A stretch of DNA of 64,000 nucleotides from Reyranella soli (GCF_007992495.1 NZ_BKAJ01000011.1:1-64000), one strand, 5' to 3'. Positions 1 through 8,135 are shown, counted from the first letter of the stretch. A program made the numbers and translations. The notes: a model not told the origin generated them from the letters alone.

Positions 1-576
1 AATCAGGATGATCGCCCACGGCGAGGTCGGTTGTCCGACCGGACGGGTCGCCGGCGGCGGGGGAGGCGCGAGGCTGGCGCCCGTGGACGGTGCGAAGCCC
101 GCGCCAGCGCCGCCTGCGAAGCCGCTCGGCGCACTGGCGACCGGCCGCGGCGGCGCGGAGGGGGCGGGCATGCGCTGCGCCAGCATGATCTCAGCTGGCA
201 TGCGCTCTTCGAAGACGACGACGATGCGGTCACGACGGCGGCTGGTCGACAGGATGTTGACCGAGTATCCCTCGCTGGCGCGGCGGCCGAGGAAGATGCC
301 GACGGCATTCATGCGGCCGGGCTCGAACACGTCGGGCGCGGGGCTGCCGACGCGGCCCCACAGGCTGCGCCATTCGGCGACCGTGCCGGCGACGACCTGC
401 TCCGGCTGGCGGGTGATTGCCGTCGCACCTGCCCAGTGACGTCCCTCGATGGCCTGGGCGAAGCCATTGCCGATCGGCAGCAGCAGAGCACCGGCGCCGA
501 GGGCGCCATACGACAAGAGCCGCCGCCGCGGCAGGTGATCAACGGTAGAGGGAACTGTCTTCGCGTCTAATCGCAC
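1..576 (-). CDS. Exported PrcB-like protein, 3' end outside window
   Basis: About 192 codons are visible and the C-terminus lies beyond the window edge. No ATG is available near the 5' end. GTG at 576 is the best canonical start, with only a weak ribosome-binding site, so the start is uncertain. Residues 16-24 (PRRRLLSYG) are followed by a hydrophobic run ending in FAQA at about residue 42, which looks like a signal peptide, possibly twin-arginine. The segment VGIFLGRRASEGYSVNIL and then RIVVVFEERMP resemble the PrcB C-terminal domain (protease-complex subunit PrcB family), a beta-rich extracytoplasmic module. An Ala/Pro/Gly-rich tail follows. The domain call is by motif only and the biological role is unknown. 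Confidence 0.6.
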   Translation of the reverse strand, partial: MRLDAKTVPSTVDHLPRRRLLSYGALGAGALLLPIGNGFAQAIEGRHWAGATAITRQPEQVVAGTVAEWRSLWGRVGSPAPDVFEPGRMNAVGIFLGRRASEGYSVNILSTSRRRDRIVVVFEERMPAEIMLAQRMPAPSAPPRPVASAPSGFAGGAGAGFAPSTGASLAPPPPPATRPVGQPTSPWAIILI

Positions 577-732
577 AACAGATCTCGGGAACCCGGGCTG
601 AACCAAGTGAGTGTCCGAAATGACCACTACACTTTGGCTCAATTGAGGCTGGGCCAGCTATGGTTCGCGGTGCTGTCGTATCAATCATTGCAGCATGTGG
701 CTTTCGTGCAACACAGGCGGCGATCGTGGCCG

Positions 733-1497
733 TTACACGGGCTTTCCGTGGCGGCCGATGCCGGCCGCAAAGCGGCGCGCTCCGGCCTCGGTCTCGCCAG
801 TCGCGACCGTGGCGATGCCCAACCGGAATTCGTTCAGCGTTGCTGCGTCCCAGCCGAGGGACCATTGCTCGATGGCTGAACGGCGGTCGTTGCGCAGGGC
901 GGCCTGCGGGAGGCGTGCAAGTTCGTGCGCAAGGCGCAGCGATTCGGCAAGCGCCTGGCCGGGCTCGACCAGACGATTGGCGAGCCCGATCCGTTCGGCC
1001 TCTTCGCCCGAGACGCCGCGGCCGGTGAGGATCATGTCCATCGCCCGGCTCTGGCCGATCAGGATGGTGCCGAGATCCATCAGCGGCACGCCGAAGCGTC
1101 GGCAGTACACGCCGAACGTGGCGTCGCGCGCTGCCACCCGGAGATCGCACCACAGCGCGAGTTCCAGGCCGCCCGCGACGGCGTAACCTTCGACCGCGGC
1201 GATCACCGGCTTGCCGAGCGTGAGCCGTGTCGGTCCCATCGGGCCGTCGCCGCTTTCCTGGCGGTGGCCGCGATGGCCGGCCGCCGTCTGCTTCAGGTCG
1301 TAGCCGGCGCAGAAGGTGCCATCGGCACCGGTCAGGATCGCGACGTGCTGCGAGACATCGCTATCGAAGCGGCGAAAGGCTTCGGCGAGTGCGTTGGCCG
1401 TCGGCGGATTGACGGCGTTGCGTGCGGTCGGGCGGTTGATCGTGACGATCGTCACGGGGCCGTCGACTTGGCAGCAGACAGTGGGAAGGTCTGGCAT
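733..1497 (-). CDS. Enoyl-CoA hydratase/isomerase (crotonase) family protein
   Basis: This 254-aa crotonase-fold enzyme probably acts on an acyl-CoA thioester in the cytoplasm. ATG at 1497 is chosen because the sequence upstream in frame is basic and non-homologous. The oxyanion-hole segments are present: GADGTFCAGYDLK near residue 60 and GYAVAGGLELALWCD near residue 105. The first catalytic Glu of classical hydratases is kept (GGLEL). The second is not: the rat Glu164 position reads FGVPLMDLG, with Leu after Pro. That pattern defines a crotonase subgroup of unclear reaction, so hydratase activity should not be assumed. A divergent LysR-type gene starts 124 bp upstream and may regulate it. 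Confidence 0.88.
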   Translation of the reverse strand: MPDLPTVCCQVDGPVTIVTINRPTARNAVNPPTANALAEAFRRFDSDVSQHVAILTGADGTFCAGYDLKQTAAGHRGHRQESGDGPMGPTRLTLGKPVIAAVEGYAVAGGLELALWCDLRVAARDATFGVYCRRFGVPLMDLGTILIGQSRAMDMILTGRGVSGEEAERIGLANRLVEPGQALAESLRLAHELARLPQAALRNDRRSAIEQWSLGWDAATLNEFRLGIATVATGETEAGARRFAAGIGRHGKPV

Positions 1498-1621
1498 CGA
1501 GGGATGATCGTGTCTGTTGCCGGCGGTCGACAAATGAATTGGACGCGTCGATCGTTGAACCATCTTCATCGATGCACGCCATCGGAGTGACAGCCTGCGC
1601 GGCGGCGGGCACAATCCCGGG

Positions 1622-2578
1622 ATGGCTGCACGCTCCGCTGCCGTCTCGCCGCCGAAACTCCTGCGCGCGGCCGAGCCGATGCCCGCCGCGACACGGCTGC
1701 GGCCGGCTTTGCTGCTAGCGCTTCAGGCCTTCGATGCGGCGGTGCGGCTGGGCAGCTTCAAGGATGCGGCCGAAGCGCTGCACATCACGCCCTCCGCCAT
1801 CAGCCATCGCATCCGCAATCTCGAGAAGGCGATGGGCGACACGTTGTTCAGCCGGGCGCATCGCGTGGTCGAGGTGACGCCGACCGGCCGCCGCCTGGCG
1901 ATCGCGACCGGCCGCGCGTTCGGCGAGCTGATGCGGGCCACCACGCCGCTCGCCGGCAGCGAAGCCAGTCGCCGGCTGCGACTCAGCCTCTCGTCGACCT
2001 TCGTGTCGGCATGGCTGATCCCGCGCATCGCCGGCTTCATGGCAAGCCATCCCGAGATCGAGCTTTCGATCGAGAATTCGAATCGCGTGCTCGACCTCGA
2101 GAACGAACCGTTCGATGCCGGCGTGCGCGCGGGCGACGGCAACTGGCCGGGCCTCGTCGCCCAGCATCTCATGGACCTGCACGTCACGCCGGTGGCGACG
2201 CCGGCGCTCGTGCAGCAGCTCAAGCTGCGCCAGCCGGCGGACATCGCGCGGGCGCCGATGATCCATGTCGTGTCGTTCCCGCTCGCCTGGCCGATCTGGC
2301 TGCGCCAGGTCGGCGCTGGCACGGTCAAGGCGAAGCAGGCCGTCTGGGTCGACAGCTTCGAGACCGCATTGCAGCTCGCGGAAAGCGGGGCCGGCGTGGC
2401 CCTCGGCTTGGCGCCCCTGTTCGTCGAGCGCGAGCAGGTCGGCGCGGTCTGCCGGCTCTTTCCCATGAGCCATGCCACAGGCGGCTACTGGCTGGTGCAC
2501 CGACCTCAGGAAACGGCCAACCCCACCCTGCGCAGCTTCAAGCGCTGGTTGCGCGGCGAGCTCGCCAAGAAGGGCTGA
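1622..2578 (+). CDS. LysR-family transcriptional regulator (GcvA-like)
   Basis: A 318-aa LysR-type regulator. A winged helix-turn-helix lies at about residues 27-85 (LQAFDAAVRLGSFKDAAEAL, then ITPSAISHRIRNLEKAMG), followed by an effector-binding domain of periplasmic-binding-protein type that includes VRAGDGNWPGL, as in GcvA-like members. Translation could also begin at the ATG at 1679, which still keeps the whole HTH. It is divergent from the crotonase gene and upstream of the Rieske oxygenase gene, and either could be its target. Effector unknown. Confidence 0.9.
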   Translation: MAARSAAVSPPKLLRAAEPMPAATRLRPALLLALQAFDAAVRLGSFKDAAEALHITPSAISHRIRNLEKAMGDTLFSRAHRVVEVTPTGRRLAIATGRAFGELMRATTPLAGSEASRRLRLSLSSTFVSAWLIPRIAGFMASHPEIELSIENSNRVLDLENEPFDAGVRAGDGNWPGLVAQHLMDLHVTPVATPALVQQLKLRQPADIARAPMIHVVSFPLAWPIWLRQVGAGTVKAKQAVWVDSFETALQLAESGAGVALGLAPLFVEREQVGAVCRLFPMSHATGGYWLVHRPQETANPTLRSFKRWLRGELAKKG

Positions 2579-2645
2579 ACGGACGGTTGAACGCGGTTCA
2601 TCCCAGCAGGCCGCGGATTCTTCCGTCGCGCCCGGCCGCAGGCGT

Positions 2646-3797
2646 ATGCTCAGCAAAACACGGCAATGGATGGCTGGGATGAAAGCGGCAATGGACGACC
2701 GGTCGGTGGCGCAGCGCGTGCTCGACCATATCGCCAACGGCACGACCGATATCGGCGAGGAGGTCTGGCGCGAGCCGGTCGCCAACTATCAGTCGAAGGA
2801 GCGGCTCGCCGCGGAGATCGAGCGCGTGCTGCGGCGTTCACCGACGCCGTTCTGTCCGGCGGCGGCCCTGCCCGAGATCGGCTCCTACATCGCGCGCGAC
2901 GCGGCCGGCACGCCGACCGTCGTGGTGCGTGGCGTCGACGGCAAGGTGCGCGCTTTCCGCAATGCCTGCCGCCATCGCGGCATGCAGGTGGCGAGCGATT
3001 CGGGCTGCACGCGGGCCTTCGTCTGCCGCTATCACGGCTGGACCTACAATCTCGAAGGCCGCCTGCGCCACATCCCGCACGAGGAAGGCTTTCCCGGCTT
3101 CGACAAGGAGGCGCATCCGCTGGTGCCGATGACGGCGAGCGAGCGCTTCGGGCTGGTGTTCGTCACCCAGGACGAGCCGGCGCTGGGCGACGATTCGCTG
3201 GGCGGGCTCGACAAGCTGATCTCACCCGAGCAGCGCCTCTTCGCGACGGCCGAGCGCGAGTTCGAGGTCAACTGGAAGATCCTGCTGGAAGGCTTCATCG
3301 AGGGCTATCACATCAAGTCGACGCATCCCGAGAGCTTCCTGCCTTATGGCTTCGACAATCTGAACGTCATCGACCTGTTCGGCCGGCACAGCCGGGTCAC
3401 CTATCCGTTCCAGCGCATCAAGAAGCTCGCCAAGGTGCCGCCGGCCGAGCGCCGGGTCGACGGGCTCCTGACCTACGTCTATCACCTGTTTCCCAACGTG
3501 CTGATCACGGTGCTGTCGCGTCACACCAACGTGGTGATCCTGGAGCCGCTCGCGGTCGATCGCACGCGGCAGATCACCTACACGCTGACCAACGGCGGCG
3601 GCGACGATCCCGCCGCCCTGGCCGAGGCCAGGCGCGACGCCGACTTCGTCGGCAATACCGGTGCGCAGGAAGACCGCGCGGTAGTGCAGGCGATCCAGCG
3701 CGGCCTCGGCAGCCGTGCCAACGACGCCTTCATCTTCGGCCACTACGAAAGCGCCATCGTCCACTTCCACAAGACGCTGACGGCGGCGCTGGCTTGA
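2646..3797 (+). CDS. Rieske-type aromatic ring-hydroxylating oxygenase, alpha subunit
   Basis: A 383-aa Rieske non-haem iron oxygenase. The [2Fe-2S] ligands are Cys108/His110 (CRHRGMQV) and Cys127/His130 (CRYHGWTY). The mononuclear iron site is in the C-terminal catalytic domain around NWKILLEGFIEGYHIKSTH, which has an H-x4-H pair. The Asp of the usual bridging motif is not obvious there. Several in-frame ATGs (2646, 2670, 2679, 2691) compete as the start. The first is given, although 2679 is equally possible. No reductase or ferredoxin gene is adjacent, so electrons must come from elsewhere. The substrate cannot be told; related proteins include quaternary-ammonium oxygenases. Confidence 0.9.
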   Translation: MLSKTRQWMAGMKAAMDDRSVAQRVLDHIANGTTDIGEEVWREPVANYQSKERLAAEIERVLRRSPTPFCPAAALPEIGSYIARDAAGTPTVVVRGVDGKVRAFRNACRHRGMQVASDSGCTRAFVCRYHGWTYNLEGRLRHIPHEEGFPGFDKEAHPLVPMTASERFGLVFVTQDEPALGDDSLGGLDKLISPEQRLFATAEREFEVNWKILLEGFIEGYHIKSTHPESFLPYGFDNLNVIDLFGRHSRVTYPFQRIKKLAKVPPAERRVDGLLTYVYHLFPNVLITVLSRHTNVVILEPLAVDRTRQITYTLTNGGGDDPAALAEARRDADFVGNTGAQEDRAVVQAIQRGLGSRANDAFIFGHYESAIVHFHKTLTAALA

Positions 3798-3806
3798 TCT
3801 CTCTTA

Positions 3807-3943
3807 TCCTCTCCCGTCACACAGGGGAGGGTAGGGAGGGGGCAGGCGACAAACCGATCTTTGAAATTTCAGATCTGAAATCTGCGGGCGCTTTCACTGA
3901 GGCTCTCCCCCTCCCGTACCCTCCCCCGATGACGGGGGAGGGA
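3807..3943. repeat. Imperfect inverted repeat between convergent genes
   Basis: Two purine/pyrimidine-biased arms, about 3807-3845 and 3902-3943, are imperfect reverse complements (TCTCCCGTCACACAGGGGAG on the left, CCTCCCCCGATGACGGGGGA on the right). The spacer holds a smaller palindromic stretch around TTTCAGATCTGAAA. The element fills the gap between the convergent Rieske and SDR genes, so it could end transcription from both sides. Confidence 0.65.
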
Positions 3944-3955
3944 CTTGAGGAAGAG

Positions 3956-4834
3956 CTAACTCCGCTTCGCGCGATCCGTGGCGTTGGTCGACTGGATCTG
4001 CTCGCGGATGCGGCGCCAGTCGTCGTCGCTGTAGGCCATCATGCTGGAGAAGGTGCCGTTGCCCATGATGCCCATGGCGCCGTCGATGGCGATGACCTCG
4101 CCGTTGATGTACTCGACCTCGTCGCTCATCAGGAACGCCGCCATGTTGGCGAGTTCGCTGGGGCGGCCGACGCGGCCCAGCGGGTTGCGCGCCTTGTAGC
4201 GGTCGTCATCGCCCTCCTTCATCGGATTGAGCCGCGCCCACGCGCCTTCGGTCGGGAAGGGGCCGGGCGCGATGGCGTTCAGCCGGATGCCGTGGCGGCC
4301 CCATTCGACGGCCAGGCTCTGGGTCATCACCGCGACACCCGCCTTGGACATGGCCGAAGGCACGACGAACGGGCTGCCGGTCCACACCCAGGTCGTCAGG
4401 ATGCTGAGCACGCTCGCCTTGCGCTTCTCGGCGATCCAGCGCTTTCCGCAGGCGTTGGTCGTGTAGAACGTGCCGTGCAGGACGATGTTGGCGATGGCGT
4501 CGAAGGCCCGTGGGCTGAGGTCCTTGGTCTGGGAGATGAAATTTCCGGCAGCATTGTTGACCAATCCGTCCAGCGGCCCTGTTGCCCAGATGCGGTCGAC
4601 CATCTCCTCGACCGCCGTGGCGACCCTGATATCCACCGTATGGGTCTCGACCCGCCGGTCGGGATGCCTGGCCATGACCGCCTTCGCGGTCTCTTCCAGG
4701 ACGCCGCCGCGGCGGCCGCAGATGACGCAATCGGCGCCCAGCTCGACGAACTTCTCCATCATGATGCGGCCGAGGCCAGTGCCGCCGCCGGTGACGAGGA
4801 AACGCTTTCCCTTGAACAGATCGGTCCGAAACAT
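3956..4834 (-). CDS. SDR-family oxidoreductase, 2,4-dienoyl-CoA reductase type
   Basis: A 292-aa short-chain dehydrogenase/reductase. The cofactor-binding motif TGGGTGLG is near residue 17 and NNAAGNF near residue 93. The catalytic YxxxK is replaced by SAMSK, with Lys kept and no Tyr. The combination of NAAGNF with a missing Tyr is typical of the 2,4-dienoyl-CoA reductase/DECR branch, so NADPH-dependent reduction of unsaturated acyl-CoA is likely. ATG at 4834 has a strong GGGGGAG upstream. A TTG one codon earlier is ignored. The C-terminal LGRVGRPSELANMAAFLMSD is standard for the family. Confidence 0.88.
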   Translation of the reverse strand: MFRTDLFKGKRFLVTGGGTGLGRIMMEKFVELGADCVICGRRGGVLEETAKAVMARHPDRRVETHTVDIRVATAVEEMVDRIWATGPLDGLVNNAAGNFISQTKDLSPRAFDAIANIVLHGTFYTTNACGKRWIAEKRKASVLSILTTWVWTGSPFVVPSAMSKAGVAVMTQSLAVEWGRHGIRLNAIAPGPFPTEGAWARLNPMKEGDDDRYKARNPLGRVGRPSELANMAAFLMSDEVEYINGEVIAIDGAMGIMGNGTFSSMMAYSDDDWRRIREQIQSTNATDRAKRS

Positions 4835-4901
4835 CAAACGCTCCCCCAGATTGCAGTGCCACTGTCGTCTAGCTGGTCCGGAAAGTTCGTTACAAGAACT
4901 G

Positions 4902-4929
4902 TTGCACGGTCAGGTTTGAGTGATAGGAT
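4902..4929 (+). promoter_or_regulatory. Possible sigma-70 promoter for the cold-shock gene
   Basis: TTGCAC at 4902-4907 and TAGGAT at 4924-4929 are separated by 16 bp, 28 bp before the start codon of the cold-shock-domain gene. The match is moderate and only suggestive. Confidence 0.35.
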
Positions 4930-4957
4930 TTCCCAATAACAACATGGGATCGTTGAA

Positions 4958-5476
4958 ATGACGACCCAACAGGGAGAGACGGGCGGGGACGTCGGTACGG
5001 TTGAGCTGCGTGGTAAGGTCAAGTGGTTCAACGCCGTCAAGGGATATGGGTTCTTAGCCCTTGACGCCGATAACAGCGACGCGTTCCTGCATGTAACGAC
5101 ACTGCGCCAAGCCGGGCATGAAGATCTCAAGCCCGGAGCGACAGTGACTTGCGCCGGCGTGCGTGGCCCCAAAGGCTGGCAGGTCATGAAGGTGCTCGAC
5201 GTCGATTCGTCGACGGCGGTAGCGACGGCACCCAAGCCGCCGCCGGTGCCCGACGGCATCGCCATGGGCGATTACATCGCCGCCTTGGTCAAGTGGTACA
5301 ACAACGAGCGCGGCTACGGTTTCGTCACGCGCGAGGCGACCGAAGGCGACATCTTCGTGCATGCCGCGGTGCTGCGCCGCCACGGCATGGAATCGCTGGC
5401 GCCCGGCCAGAAGGTGATGATCCGCATCGCCGAAGGCCAGAAGGGACTGCAGGTCGTCGAGATACGGGCGGCTTAG
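4958..5476 (+). CDS. Tandem cold-shock-domain protein
   Basis: A 172-aa protein with two cold-shock domains, at about residues 17-80 (GKVKWFNAVKGYGFLALD) and 108-170 (ALVKWYNNERGYGFVTRE). Each carries an RNP1-like KGYGF/RGYGF and an RNP2-like FLHV/IFVHA. Between them is a Pro-rich linker (APKPPPVPDG). Such proteins bind single-stranded RNA or DNA in the cytoplasm. The double-domain form is characteristic of Alphaproteobacteria. No cold-specific regulatory leader can be recognised; the 5' untranslated region would be short if the proposed promoter is right. Confidence 0.93.
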   Translation: MTTQQGETGGDVGTVELRGKVKWFNAVKGYGFLALDADNSDAFLHVTTLRQAGHEDLKPGATVTCAGVRGPKGWQVMKVLDVDSSTAVATAPKPPPVPDGIAMGDYIAALVKWYNNERGYGFVTREATEGDIFVHAAVLRRHGMESLAPGQKVMIRIAEGQKGLQVVEIRAA

Positions 5477-5481
5477 TCAAC

Positions 5482-5557
5482 TCATGATCTTCCAGACCGC
5501 GCGCTTCCAGCGCGCTCATGATCATGAGCGCGCTGGAAGCGCACGGTCCGGAAGAAG
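5482..5557. repeat. Palindromic intergenic element (TCATGATCATGA core)
   Basis: A perfect 42-bp palindrome at 5501-5542, centred on CTCATGATCATGAG, is flanked by imperfect outer arms reading TCTTCCAGACCGC and CGGTCCGGAAGA. The same core or outer arms recur near 8660, 34100, 36905 and 45320. It lies between the convergent cold-shock and thiY genes and may end transcription. Confidence 0.75.
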
Positions 5558-5562
5558 AAGAC

Positions 5563-6516
5563 CTACTTGATCTCCCGCAAATAGCTGTCGAGCGCCGGCG
5601 CCTGCTTGATCAGGCCACGCTTCACCAGGAAGTCGGCGAAGGCCGTGTAGCGCGTGCGATCGAGCGCGCTCGGATCGGTCGCCAGCAGGGGCAGCGTGTC
5701 CTTCCAGGCAAGCTTGTTCAGCTCGCTGTCGAGCTCCTTGCCCGACTTCGAGAAGATGCCCCAGGCCTCGTCCGGATTGGCCCTAAGCCACGTCGTCGCC
5801 TCGGCGATGGCGGCCAAAAGCTTCTTGGTGCGCGGCACGTCGACGGTCTCGCGCTTGGTGACCAGGATCAGCTCGTCATAGGTCGGCACGCCGTTCTTCT
5901 CGACCTCCCACAGGCGGCCCTTGGCCTTGTGCAGGGCAAGGTCGTTCAGCTCGAAATTGCGGAAGGCGCCGATCACGCCGTCGACCTGCTTGCTCATCAG
6001 CGCGGTGGTCAGGGCGAAGTTGACGTTGATCAGGGTGACGTCCTTCAAGGTCAGCCCGGCCTTCTCGAGGATGGCGCCCAGGAGCGCCTCCTCGAAGCCC
6101 GCGATCGAATAGCCGATCTTGCGGCCCTTGAAGTCGGCGATCGATTTCACCGGCCCGTCTTCGAGCGCCACCAGCGAGTTGAGCGGCTGGGCGACCAGCA
6201 CGCCGACGCGCACCAGCGGCAGGCCTTCGGCCGCCAGCATCTGCAGGGTCGGCTGGTAGGACACGGCATATTCGGCCTGGCCCGCCGCCACCAGCTTGGG
6301 TGGCGCGTTGGGATCGGCCGGCGCGATCAGCTCCACGTCGAGTCCGTGCTTGGTGAAGATGCCGCGCTGCTTGGCGATCACCAATGAGGCGTGGTCGGGA
6401 TTGACGAACCAGTCGAGCAGCAGGCGGACCTTGTCCTGTGCCGCGGCGGGCAGCGCCCCACCAGCCATCAGGCTCACCAGCGCGAACGCCGCGAGCAGGC
6501 GGATCAGAATTCGCAT
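5563..6516 (-). CDS. thiY: Thiamine-precursor ABC transporter, substrate-binding protein (ThiY-like)
   Basis: A 317-aa NMT1/THI5-like periplasmic binding protein with a signal peptide ending near AAAQ (about residue 26), then VRLLLDWFVNPDHASLVIAK. That WF-NPDHA segment is typical of proteins that bind pyrimidine or formyl-aminopyrimidine thiamine precursors. ATG at 6516 is chosen because AAGGAGA lies at the right distance; the ATG two codons earlier is too close. It is the last gene of an operon headed by a TPP riboswitch, after the ATPase and permease genes, which strongly supports a thiamine-precursor role. The exact ligand is inferred. Confidence 0.88.
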   Translation of the reverse strand: MRILIRLLAAFALVSLMAGGALPAAAQDKVRLLLDWFVNPDHASLVIAKQRGIFTKHGLDVELIAPADPNAPPKLVAAGQAEYAVSYQPTLQMLAAEGLPLVRVGVLVAQPLNSLVALEDGPVKSIADFKGRKIGYSIAGFEEALLGAILEKAGLTLKDVTLINVNFALTTALMSKQVDGVIGAFRNFELNDLALHKAKGRLWEVEKNGVPTYDELILVTKRETVDVPRTKKLLAAIAEATTWLRANPDEAWGIFSKSGKELDSELNKLAWKDTLPLLATDPSALDRTRYTAFADFLVKRGLIKQAPALDSYLREIK

Positions 6517-6518
6517 CG

Positions 6519-7253
6519 TCATTCTCCTTGCGATTGCCAGGGTACCAACACGCGCGCCGCCCAGTCGGTCGCGTAGTAGAGCGCGAGGCCGAGCAGGCAG
6601 AGCACGACAAGGGCGGCGAAGGCGAGCGGGGTCTGCCCGCGCGCCAGGGACAGCGTCATGAGGTAGCCGAGGCCGGCGCTGGCGCCGACCCATTCGCCGA
6701 TCACCGCGCCGATCGGCGCCACCGCGGCGGCGATGCGCGCGCCGGACGCGAAGGCGGGCAGGGCGGCCGGCAGCCTGATCTGCAGTAGGACGGCGCGCGG
6801 GCTCGCATCCATGGTGCGGGCGAGGTCGAGCCAGCCCTCGTTGGTGCGTCGCAGCCCGTCGTAGAGGGTGCTGACAACGGGGAAGAAGATCACCAGGGCC
6901 GCCATCGCCACCTTGGAGGCCATGCCGTAGCCCAGCCACATCACCAGCAGCGGTGCGATGGCGATCACCGGGATTGCCTGCGAGACGATTACCAGCGGCA
7001 GCGCCCAGCGGCGCCAGCCGGCCGAAGCGGCGAAGACGATGGCAAGAGTGCCGCCCAGCACCAGGCCGAGCAGCAGGCCGACCACCATCTCGGTGGCGGT
7101 CCAGGCGGCCTCGGCGACCAGAAGATCGGACCGTTCGATCAGCACCGTCAGCACTCGTGACGGCGGTGGCAGGATGTAGGACGGCACGCCGGTGGCCCAG
7201 ACCAGCGCTTCCCAGCCGAGCAGCAAGCCGATGGCGGTGATCAGCGGTCTCAT
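6519..7253 (-). CDS. thiX: Thiamine-precursor ABC transporter, permease (ThiX-like)
   Basis: A 244-aa inner-membrane permease of the binding-protein-dependent type with about six hydrophobic segments. The cytoplasmic EAA-like loop is around RRTNEGWLDLARTMDASPRA, followed by LPAALPAFASGARIA. Its ATG overlaps the thiZ stop codon (ATGA), implying coupled translation. It ends two bases before the thiY ribosome-binding region. The family also includes taurine and nitrate permeases, so the assignment rests on the riboswitch and on ThiY. Confidence 0.87.
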   Translation of the reverse strand: MRPLITAIGLLLGWEALVWATGVPSYILPPPSRVLTVLIERSDLLVAEAAWTATEMVVGLLLGLVLGGTLAIVFAASAGWRRWALPLVIVSQAIPVIAIAPLLVMWLGYGMASKVAMAALVIFFPVVSTLYDGLRRTNEGWLDLARTMDASPRAVLLQIRLPAALPAFASGARIAAAVAPIGAVIGEWVGASAGLGYLMTLSLARGQTPLAFAALVVLCLLGLALYYATDWAARVLVPWQSQGE

Positions 7254-7972
7254 GGCGCAAGGCCGCGCAGCTCGGCGACGAGGCGCGCATGCAGGCCGAG
7301 CAGGGCGGGATCGGCCGGATCGCGCGGCACGACGCCGACCGGCTCGATCGCCGGACCGGCGATGAACGGCGAGCCAGACAGCACGCGGATCTGATGGCCG
7401 ACGCGCAGCGCTTCCAGTGGATCGTGCGTGACCAGCACGGCGGTGCGGCCGGCGAGCAGACGCGCGGCGAGATCCTGCAACTCCAGCCGCGTCACCGCAT
7501 CGAGATGGGCGAACGGCTCGTCCATCAGCACGACCGGCCGGTCCTCGCACAGCGTGCGGGCGAGCGCCGCGCGCTGGCGCATGCCACCCGACAGCTGAGC
7601 CGGACGGTCGTCGAGCCGGTCGGCCAGGCCGACTTCGGCGAGCAGGATGCGGGCGCGAGCCTCGGCGGCAGCGAGGGCTACGCGGTCGCCGCGCAGGCGG
7701 TAGCCCAGCAGGACATTGTCGAGGACCGACAGCCACGGCAGCAGCAGGTCGGACTGCGCCATGTAGGCGACGGGCTGCGCACGCGGGGCGTCCGGCAGCA
7801 GGCCGGCCAGCCAGCGCAACAGGGAGGTCTTGCCGACTCCCGAACGGCCGAGCAGGCAGGTGGTGCGTCCGGCTGGAAACTCGAGCGTCAGGTCGCGGGC
7901 AACCAGTCGCTCGCCGAAGGCGATGCGCGCATCGCGCACGAGAAGGGGAGGAGCAGCCGACAAGTACGTCAC
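7250..7972 (-). CDS. thiZ: Thiamine-precursor ABC transporter, ATP-binding protein (ThiZ-like)
   Basis: A 240-aa ABC ATPase with Walker A GRSGVGKTS (near residue 42), Q-loop AQSDLLLPW, signature LSGGMRQR, Walker B VVLMDEPF and switch His VTHD. It energises the ThiX permease. GTG at 7972 is the proposed start. The AGGGA just upstream is the 3' end of the TPP aptamer, and the GTG itself falls in the P1 helix. A TTG at 7963 is the alternative. First gene of a three-gene operon. Confidence 0.88.
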   Translation of the reverse strand: MTYLSAAPPLLVRDARIAFGERLVARDLTLEFPAGRTTCLLGRSGVGKTSLLRWLAGLLPDAPRAQPVAYMAQSDLLLPWLSVLDNVLLGYRLRGDRVALAAAEARARILLAEVGLADRLDDRPAQLSGGMRQRAALARTLCEDRPVVLMDEPFAHLDAVTRLELQDLAARLLAGRTAVLVTHDPLEALRVGHQIRVLSGSPFIAGPAIEPVGVVPRDPADPALLGLHARLVAELRGLAP

Positions 7973-8057
7973 CAGTCCCTACGCCGGTACTAACCGGATC
8001 AGGTTGCCGGGGTCGTCCTTGCGAACCTCTCAGCCCAGAATGGGCTCCCCCCGGTGA
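7969..8057 (-). promoter_or_regulatory. TPP (THI-box) riboswitch
   Basis: Read on the minus strand the conserved THI elements occur in order: GGGGGAGCCC, GGCTGAGAGG, ACCCC, AACCTGAT, GGTTAGTACC and GCGTAGGGA. P1 can form between TCACC (8057-8053) and GGTGA (7973-7969). The second strand contains the GTG start codon of thiZ, and AGGGA, the only ribosome-binding candidate, lies immediately inside P1. Thiamine pyrophosphate binding should therefore block initiation directly. No separate terminator or anti-terminator stem is apparent. Confidence 0.95.
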
Positions 8058-8135
8058 ACCCGGCCACTATGGAAAGGCCGGAACTGTCACGCAAGCGTCT
8101 TGAGTTTGACGAAATCGCCGGGCACCCGTTATTCC

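Noticed and set aside
2666-4939. 757-codon plus-strand frame across the Rieske gene and the SDR region
   Set aside because: It runs out of frame through the Rieske gene, crosses an inverted repeat and is antisense to the SDR; its composition is Arg/Ala-rich noise.
5563-7290. Apparent fusion of ThiX-region and ThiY coding in one long minus frame
   Set aside because: Only the part from 6516 down encodes ThiY. The upstream part is an out-of-frame reading of thiX, so there is no fusion.
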